From NCBI RefSeq assembly GCF_021018895.1, contig NC_079365.1, positions 20,111,501 to 20,175,500 on the forward strand: DNA of 64,000 nt. The letters are read 5' to 3'. Of the stretch, positions 61,927 through 64,000 are shown in pieces (within the stretch, counting starts at the first letter, position 1; each line of letters begins with the position of its first letter). Under the pieces are notes generated by a model. That model saw only the letters and a list, made by a program, of their open reading frames with translations. It was not told where the DNA came from and did not search any database. The translations under genes were made by a program, and so were the position numbers. Origin of the DNA: Seriola aureovittata (lineage: Eukaryota > Chordata > Actinopteri > Carangiformes > Carangidae).

Positions 61927-62515
61927 GCACATCTGAGCACTCGCATATGTGAATGGATGAACTTCATGAATGAAAATTCTTGTTCCTGAGCTGCAGACAG
62001 GAGGTGAGATCATCTTGTTGAAATGGAGAACCACCCACAACACCCCACCACCCCACCCCTAGACGCCCACCAATACTGGGTGGCGCCAATCTTAATGAAT
62101 TTGACACTATATGGATGAAGCGCACAGTAGTGGCAACCTGACTGATGACAATACTGTCCAATATCAGCTTCCCCCAACAGACGGGAGGGGATCACTCCAT
62201 AGTGAGACTGACATGCACAAACACACAGACACACACACTCACCTTGTCTGAGATCTCAAAGAATATCTCTGGTGTTCTGCTGTTGGTTTTTCAGTCAATA
62301 CGATGCTGAATCAAGAGTGCCAATTATCTTTGCCTCTTTTGTTCACGTTCCCTTTAGGAACAGAGTTGAGTGGATTTGATGATTGGCCGCCTACTCACCA
62401 GTGTGTGAGTGAAAGTGACAATGAGTAACACGAGGGGCTCTCAATGAGGATCCATAAATAGGCTCTCCAGTGAGCCAGAAGCTGCCCTCCTCCTAATTCT
62501 CTAGTCGACACCCAG

Positions 62516-62516
<1 letters not shown>

Positions 62517-62586
<70 letters not shown>
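62517..62586. repeat. (CA)n microsatellite
   Basis: About 35 uninterrupted CA units. Confidence 0.95.
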
Positions 62587-62587
<1 letters not shown>

Positions 62588-62599
62588 CTACTTCTACCC

Positions 62600-64000
62600 C
62601 CTACCCCTGTAACCGGACTGGGACAATCTGTGACCACTTGGCACTGGGCCTCACACAACATTCTGTACACACATACTCAGAGGCATGTATACACACATGC
62701 ACACACATGACATTCCTCTCGACATCCTTCACTGCAGGCTTCTGTTCATTCTCTCCTGCAGATTATGAGGCATGTTGCCAAACAATGCAGCATTTTGCAT
62801 CGGCCGTTTAGATGGATACCGCTCAGTGCCTGCTGCAGATTAAAGCTATAGAGATAAATCACATTTTTAAACGATATTTGCATGTATGTGCTGGAGATGT
62901 AACATGACAGTAAAACGCACATAGCTCAACCACAAATCCATTGTGCAATATTAAAAAAAAAAAATCAATGGGAGTCCCTCTGAATATATTTTTGAAAAGC
63001 TGTCACTTTGTAGATTTGAGGGTTTTATCTGATGAGGAGTGATACCCTGCGGTGTTCATTCTGCACTTGTTTCTGCTGGAGCAACCACAACAGATGAAGA
63101 AGCTGTGTTGGTGGACATCAGAGGCAGCAGCGCTGATCCTCAGAGGCCCGAACATCCCTGTCGAGGAGCCGAACGGCAACTGCAATGGCCAATAAATAAA
63201 TCATGGAGAAAGTTTTTAAGAAAAAGATAGAAATAGAACAGAGGATGTGCCGCTCCATTCAGACTGCCTTAAGACAGAGTAGAAGGGAGAAGAATTGTGC
63301 ATAAAATAGCAAGAATGATTAAAGCCGCTGAATTTTTTCCCCCCGCTATTTCTATTTCGCATGATATTAAAACCGACATGAAATGTTAATAAATCACATT
63401 TTGGCCAGGGGACTTGAAGATAATGTTGAAATAATGTTAAAATTGAATTATATAATTAAAAAATACATGCATAAAGAGCCCTGACAATGTCCCACTGTGA
63501 TACTGTATGTTGTAAAATGTTGAGTTGAATATTTAATTACTTATTTAATAAAAATAGGTCCAATATCATTTAGCTGTAGCTCTCTGGTCCCCTTTGGTGG
63601 GTCTTGTTTTGGTCCAGAGTGATTCTGTGTTACTCCATAAATCACCAAACAAACTGCACTCAGGAAATAAAGAAAGTTTCTTATTTTAATTTGGGAAGGA
63701 TTCATGTGGAAGAATGTGGCAGAGAATGACTCAAAAAATGAATAAATGAAAACAGAAGCAACCGGTTTTTCCAAAATGTAATTTCACTGGAGGTATCTAA
63801 CTCCTGCACTGCAGTGATCTTTTTGTTTTTTCATTAGGATTTCATGAAGCACAGCAAGAAGAGACGGAGGGGGGGGGCTTCGAAAGCTTGTGTGTGTGTT
63901 TGTGTGTGCGCAGGTTCTCAGTCTCACATGGTTCATCTGTGCACTAGTTAGGGTTTCCCCAGCCGCCTGTCTACAAGCAGCACGATGAGGTCATCGTTGT
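62600..64000. other. Terminal intergenic stretch without recognised genes
   Basis: No coding exon was recognised on either strand. There is a G-run near 63870 and TG-rich sequence near 63890-63910. A gene may begin beyond the window edge. Confidence 0.5.

Overview
This window is teleost fish nuclear DNA. The protein genes are vertebrate genes split by GT-AG introns, the intergenic DNA is AT-rich, and the dispersed repeats (Tc1/mariner, hAT and fold-back MITE-like elements, LINE/SINE tails, long CA/TG microsatellites) are of types I know from ray-finned, probably percomorph, fish. No bacterial, viral or CRISPR content was found.

Layout. (1) 1-24.5 kb, + strand: the 3' part of a fibrillar collagen gene, type II collagen alpha-1 (col2a1). 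It has 30 coding exons, 1656-22955, giving 960 residues and a stop. The exons follow the classic fibrillar 45/54/99/108/162-bp ladder and then the four C-propeptide exons of 289, 188, 243 and 147 bp. The first part of the gene lies upstream of the window. A 3'UTR of up to about 1.5 kb follows, with several poly(A) signals. (2) 24.5-27.6 kb: intergenic, made largely of old repeats. (3) 27671-28528, - strand: an intronless coding region for an LRRC3-family single-pass leucine-rich-repeat membrane protein, with a possible 5' non-coding exon near 30.7 kb. (4) 29-34.4 kb: intergenic and microsatellite-rich. (5) 34743-54141, - strand: a complete seven-exon myg1 gene (MYG1 exonuclease, 394 residues) with a predicted mitochondrial leader, a 5.1-kb intron 2 and an 8.5-kb intron 6. 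(6) 54.2-64 kb: no coding gene recognised. It holds a LINE/SINE tail, a degenerate Tc1 transposase split by another repeat, a hAT transposase remnant, microsatellites, and a possible regulatory block near 57.6 kb.

The three genes have no evident shared pathway. Col2a1 is the cartilage and notochord fibril collagen, the LRRC3-like protein is a cell-surface protein, and MYG1 is a nuclear/mitochondrial RNase. COL2A1 and MYG1 are both on human 12q13, so their proximity here fits old synteny.

I found no undescribed biological system. The most notable observations are nested transposon insertions with readable ancestral junctions, a retroposon-like tail directly against a col2a1 splice acceptor, an atypical col2a1 splice donor, an extra segment in the LRRC3-family ectodomain, and candidate CTCF sites. 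Repeat family assignments are from memory, without a search, and are marked accordingly.
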